From assembly GCA_018716725.1 (NCBI GenBank), contig DVJP01000010.1:22429-86428 (forward strand): a stretch of DNA of 64,000 nucleotides. The letters run 5' to 3'. The notes under the pieces are model-generated. The model worked only from the letters and a program-made list of their open reading frames with translations. It searched no databases and was not told the origin of the DNA. Shown here in pieces: positions 61,265-64,000 of the stretch. The stretch is from Candidatus Merdivicinus excrementipullorum. Its GTDB lineage: Bacteria > Bacillota > Clostridia > Oscillospirales > Ruminococcaceae. The position numbers were made by a program, and so were the translations under genes. Each line of letters opens with the position of its first letter. Positions within the stretch are counted from its first letter, which is position 1.

Positions 61265-63370
61265 TTATTTGGCCGCTGCTTCTACATCCGCAAAGTAAAG
61301 CTGTTCCGGGCGCATCATGCTGGCAAAACGGAATTCGTCCGCATTGATCCGGTCTTCCGGGAAGTTCATCAAATTGTTGTCCACCAGGTAATAGGTGGGC
61401 AGGGCGCTCAGATAGCCGATAGCCCAAACATTTTCCTTATGGAGGTCATAAATGCGCTGGGTGTTTTCGGCAATTACCTGCTCCCGGTCCGCGCCGGTTG
61501 CGTTCTGGATATTTTCGTAGCATGTAATCAGCTCCAGCATATCGCCGGTAGGCTCGATGCCGCCGTTTGCAGTGGATTTGCCATCCTCAAACCATTTGCC
61601 GTAGGCGCTGAACAGGCACATAAAGTTCCGCATGGGGATAATGGAGTCCGGGCGCAGCGCAGGGTTGATGGTTGCAATGACTTCGTTGGTCGCCTCCACA
61701 TCGTTGGCTAAGATTGCCGTACTGATTTCCGGATTGACCTTCTCGGATAATTTTACGCCGATGGCTGCAAAGGAGGATTTGAGCACCGAAAGGAACTCGC
61801 TGTTCATGGTATCGTCTTTGTATTCGTAAATGATCTCAACGTCTTTGTCTGTTCCCTTCATTTTCCGGCAGGTGCCTGCGGCGCCGTCCCAAGGCTCTGT
61901 GATTTCGTCCAGCAGCTGGTTGGCTCTTTCGGGGTCATATTCCGTCCATTTGTAACGCCATTCCTCATCGTAGCCGATTGCGCCTTCCGGGGGAGAAGCC
62001 TGTACGCCTTCCGCCATGCCGTCCGAGATGGTGTTGTTTAACAGGTTGCGGTCCACGGCGATAGACAGCGCCTCACGGAAACGGACGTCCTGGAAAAGGG
62101 CGCGTTTATCCAGGTCTTTTACCGTCTGGTTCAGGACAATGGTGTTGGTATCGCTCCAGCTGGGCGTGTTCCATTCCACAACATGGTGGGTATCCTGGGT
62201 GGCTTCCACAACGGTGGAATAATCGGCGGACATAAAGCTTCCGACAGTCAGCTCGCCGCCCACCATTTTCAGCACATTCTGCTCTTCTTCGTTGATGATG
62301 TTAAACTTTAAGCTGTCCACATAGGGAAGCTGACGGCCTTCGCTGTCCGTTTTGAAGAAGTAAGGGTTGCGAACCAGCTCATAGACCTCACCGACCTTAT
62401 TCCAGTTGTCCTCTGTGGCGATAAAACTCCGCAGGGAGGGGATAATATGGTAATCCCAGGAATAATAGCCGGTATCCTTGCCCATGGTGTTATAGGATTC
62501 CCAGTTTTTTCCAAACAGCTCGTTGGCCTTGGCCAGGGCCTCTTCCTCTGTAATCAGCGGGAAAGTGGGGTCGTCGGTTACGCCGTCCTTGCGGGCCACG
62601 ATATTGACGTAGAAATGCTTGGGAGCAAACATCCATTTGTTGTCAATGGCCACCTGTTGGGGGAAATCAGGCTTAGGAGCCGCAAAGGTAACTGTGAATG
62701 TGTAATCATCCACCTTTTCAAATTCCGCCCAATATTTTTTACCATCCTTTGTAACCTGGTAGCAGTTGTAAGGCTTGGAGGTAAAGGCCGGGTAGTAGCC
62801 TTCTTCATCGACTTCGTAAGCCGTGCGGTCCTCATGCAGAGCCGGGGTAGACATATGGTCATAATAAAAAATGACGTCGTCTGCGGTAAAAGGCTCTCCG
62901 TCCGACCATTTCATCCCTTCGCGAAGCTCGATGGTCCATACGGTGTAATCTTCATTGGCATAAAAATCTTTGCAGACGTTGGCTTCGACTTCACCGGAAT
63001 TATCGGACTTAAAGCGAAACATGCTCTGTTCCGTATAAGGTCCGTATGTCCAACGGGCATTGTCCGTGACGCGCAGGCTGATGCTGCCGCCGTAGTTTCC
63101 TAAAGACAGGACGTCAGGCTCTACCATCACGTCATCCGCCACAGGAAGCCGTTCCTCTAAAGGCGGAAGTTCTCCAGCCTCGACTTGTTCCGCCAGCATA
63201 GGGGCTTCTTTTTGGGAAAGATCCACCTCAGCTGACGAAGTTTCCTGGCTGGCCGCGCTGCTGGCGCTTTCCGAAGAAGCGGTCGGCGCCGGGGCGCCGC
63301 AGCCCGCCAGTACGGCGACTGCTAAAACAGCTGTAACCAGGAGCGTTCGGATACGTTTTCCGTTTCTCAT
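61265..63370 (-). CDS. oppA: oligopeptide/solute-binding lipoprotein (OppA family)
   Basis: This 701-residue protein starts at ATG 63370 after AAGGAGG; the upstream open frame has no start signal. The lipoprotein signal ends L-A-G-C with Cys24, followed by a Ser/Ala linker and the type-2 binding fold (W-T-I-E-L-R-E-G-M-K-W-S-D-G-E-P-F near 160, Y-P-G-family loop further on). It is the first gene of the importer operon. The ligand could be peptides or, as for several family members, oligosaccharides. Confidence 0.9.
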   Translation of the reverse strand: MRNGKRIRTLLVTAVLAVAVLAGCGAPAPTASSESASSAASQETSSAEVDLSQKEAPMLAEQVEAGELPPLEERLPVADDVMVEPDVLSLGNYGGSISLRVTDNARWTYGPYTEQSMFRFKSDNSGEVEANVCKDFYANEDYTVWTIELREGMKWSDGEPFTADDVIFYYDHMSTPALHEDRTAYEVDEEGYYPAFTSKPYNCYQVTKDGKKYWAEFEKVDDYTFTVTFAAPKPDFPQQVAIDNKWMFAPKHFYVNIVARKDGVTDDPTFPLITEEEALAKANELFGKNWESYNTMGKDTGYYSWDYHIIPSLRSFIATEDNWNKVGEVYELVRNPYFFKTDSEGRQLPYVDSLKFNIINEEEQNVLKMVGGELTVGSFMSADYSTVVEATQDTHHVVEWNTPSWSDTNTIVLNQTVKDLDKRALFQDVRFREALSIAVDRNLLNNTISDGMAEGVQASPPEGAIGYDEEWRYKWTEYDPERANQLLDEITEPWDGAAGTCRKMKGTDKDVEIIYEYKDDTMNSEFLSVLKSSFAAIGVKLSEKVNPEISTAILANDVEATNEVIATINPALRPDSIIPMRNFMCLFSAYGKWFEDGKSTANGGIEPTGDMLELITCYENIQNATGADREQVIAENTQRIYDLHKENVWAIGYLSALPTYYLVDNNLMNFPEDRINADEFRFASMMRPEQLYFADVEAAAK

Positions 63371-63447
63371 TGATTTTCCTCCTTCATGTTTCACTCCGCA
63401 GGGTTCTATGAATAAAAAAGCGGAGCGATTTATCTCATTTTTCACGC

Positions 63448-63487
63448 GCTATATTCATAAAAAAATAATAAAAGTTATGAATATAGC
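63448..63487. promoter_or_regulatory. perfect 13-base inverted repeat in oppA leader
   Basis: GCTATATTCATAA (63448-63460) and TTATGAATATAGC (63475-63487) are exact reverse complements around 14 bases. It lies about 80 bases upstream of oppA and downstream of a minus-strand TTGATT-N16-TATAAT (63572-63545), so it would be in the mRNA leader or act as an operator. The stretch 63500-63830 is otherwise very AT-rich without a gene. Confidence 0.6.
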
Positions 63488-63544
63488 ATAACTGCATATG
63501 GGGGATTAGAGTTTTAAATCGCATATCATACACAGTTCGATTTT

Positions 63545-63572
63545 ATTATATACGTTCGAACATAAAAATCAA
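63545..63572 (-). promoter_or_regulatory. candidate promoter of opp operon
   Basis: On the minus strand TTGATT (63572-63567) and TATAAT (63550-63545) are spaced by 16 bases. This would give a leader of about 165 bases before oppA. Confidence 0.45.
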
Positions 63573-63831
63573 ATAAAGAAAAACGACCGTAATTTATATT
63601 TTTGTTACCAAATATTATAAAATTTCGTTTTTTAAATTATAACGAATTTATATTTTTATTTTACGATATTTGCAAAATTAAATACAGCAAAATCGTGTAA
63701 AAATTACCTTCACACTTTAGTAAAAGTTCTGTAAAACATATTTTTTTGCTGCGCTTTGCGTTTTTTGTGCGAAAATTCCTTTGAAAAACGGAAATCCAGC
63801 TTTTGGACTTGCGCCTTTTTTGCATAAAGAA

Positions 63832-63858
63832 AACAGCCTTCTTATTGGGAAGGCTGTT
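63832..63858 (-). terminator. terminator, minus strand
   Basis: AACAGCCTTC (63832-63841) and GAAGGCTGTT (63849-63858) form a perfect ten-pair stem; on the minus strand TTCTTT follows. It would end a gene entering from the right edge. Confidence 0.7.
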
Positions 63859-64000
63859 GCAGAGTGTCGAATGCAGATTGCCAGCCTATACGGCCACCTG
63901 TGCCATATTTGGCGGCCAGCCTGTGACTTAAATGGCGGTCAGCCAAGGACACATTAAGCGGCCAAAATTTCCAGTTATAATATAAGCATCTCCTGTTCAA
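63842..64000 (-). CDS. possible C-terminal fragment of a gene beyond the window
   Basis: On the minus strand one frame is open from the right edge for 52 codons to TAA at 63844-63842, inside the terminator stem. The translation (Y-Y-N-W-K-F-W-P-L-N-V near the edge) matches nothing I recognise. It may be chance. Confidence 0.25.
   Translation of the reverse strand: MNRRCLYYNWKFWPLNVSLADRHLSHRLAAKYGTGGRIGWQSAFDTLQQPSQ

Noticed and set aside
1..64000. CRISPR array or complete insertion sequence
   Set aside because: No regularly spaced direct repeats and no DDE transposase were seen; the only recombinase is the serine recombinase at the sigK junction.

Overview
The window looks like a chromosome segment of an anaerobic, spore-forming Clostridia-class Firmicute, probably a gut or rumen glycan degrader. 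Support for this comes from Gram-positive Shine-Dalgarno sites, GTG starts, sigma-A type promoters, two ATPase-less carbohydrate ABC systems, a glycyl radical enzyme, Rex, Flx/Hdr proteins and the 3' part of the sporulation sigma factor gene sigK. The species cannot be named from the sequence alone.

Layout, left to right. (1) 1-8771, plus strand: an exopolysaccharide-type operon encoding a CotH-like protein cut by the window edge, a membrane-anchored TIM-barrel hydrolase, a HEAT-repeat protein, a processive GT2 glycosyltransferase broken by a one-base frameshift, a coiled-coil protein, a membrane GGDEF(degenerate)-EAL protein and an unknown protein. (2) 9141-26358: a glycoside locus with five GH130-like five-bladed beta-propellers, a UroD-family protein, an AraC regulator, an LplB/LplC/lipoprotein importer, a glycyl radical enzyme with its activase, and an orphan 525-residue protein. 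(3) 26620-39133: a LacI-controlled acidic-sugar locus with an enolase-superfamily dehydratase, a DapA-family aldolase, a zinc dehydrogenase, two deacetylases, a second importer and an 886-residue alpha/alpha-barrel candidate glycosidase. (4) 39171-39248: a divergent tRNA-like gene with a UAA anticodon, its own terminator and an encoded CCA end. (5) 39447-51973, minus strand: a 14-gene redox operon running rex, malate dehydrogenase, fumarase, hdrBCA, flxDCBA, a soluble fumarate reductase pair, a small membrane protein and a thioredoxin-like ferredoxin. (6) 52400-54500: a large serine recombinase whose stop codon lies in an AATGA core at the start of the sigK 3' half, which is the signature of a skin-type element interrupting sigK. 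(7) 54710-63370, minus strand: a Vps62-like protein, an AraC regulator, a HAD phosphatase and a complete oligopeptide importer (oppABCDF order).

How the genes work together. The two sugar loci import oligosaccharides through lipoprotein-dependent permeases that must borrow an ATPase from elsewhere, then cleave and dismantle them inside the cell. The redox operon links malate, fumarate and succinate to NADH, ferredoxin and an Hdr/Flx electron-bifurcating module. It encodes what I infer to be a soluble, NADH-driven bifurcating fumarate reductase under Rex control, and this is the strongest candidate for an under-described system. The second is the interrupted sigK, whose 5' half is not in the window; if the usual geometry holds, most of this window could lie inside the excisable element.
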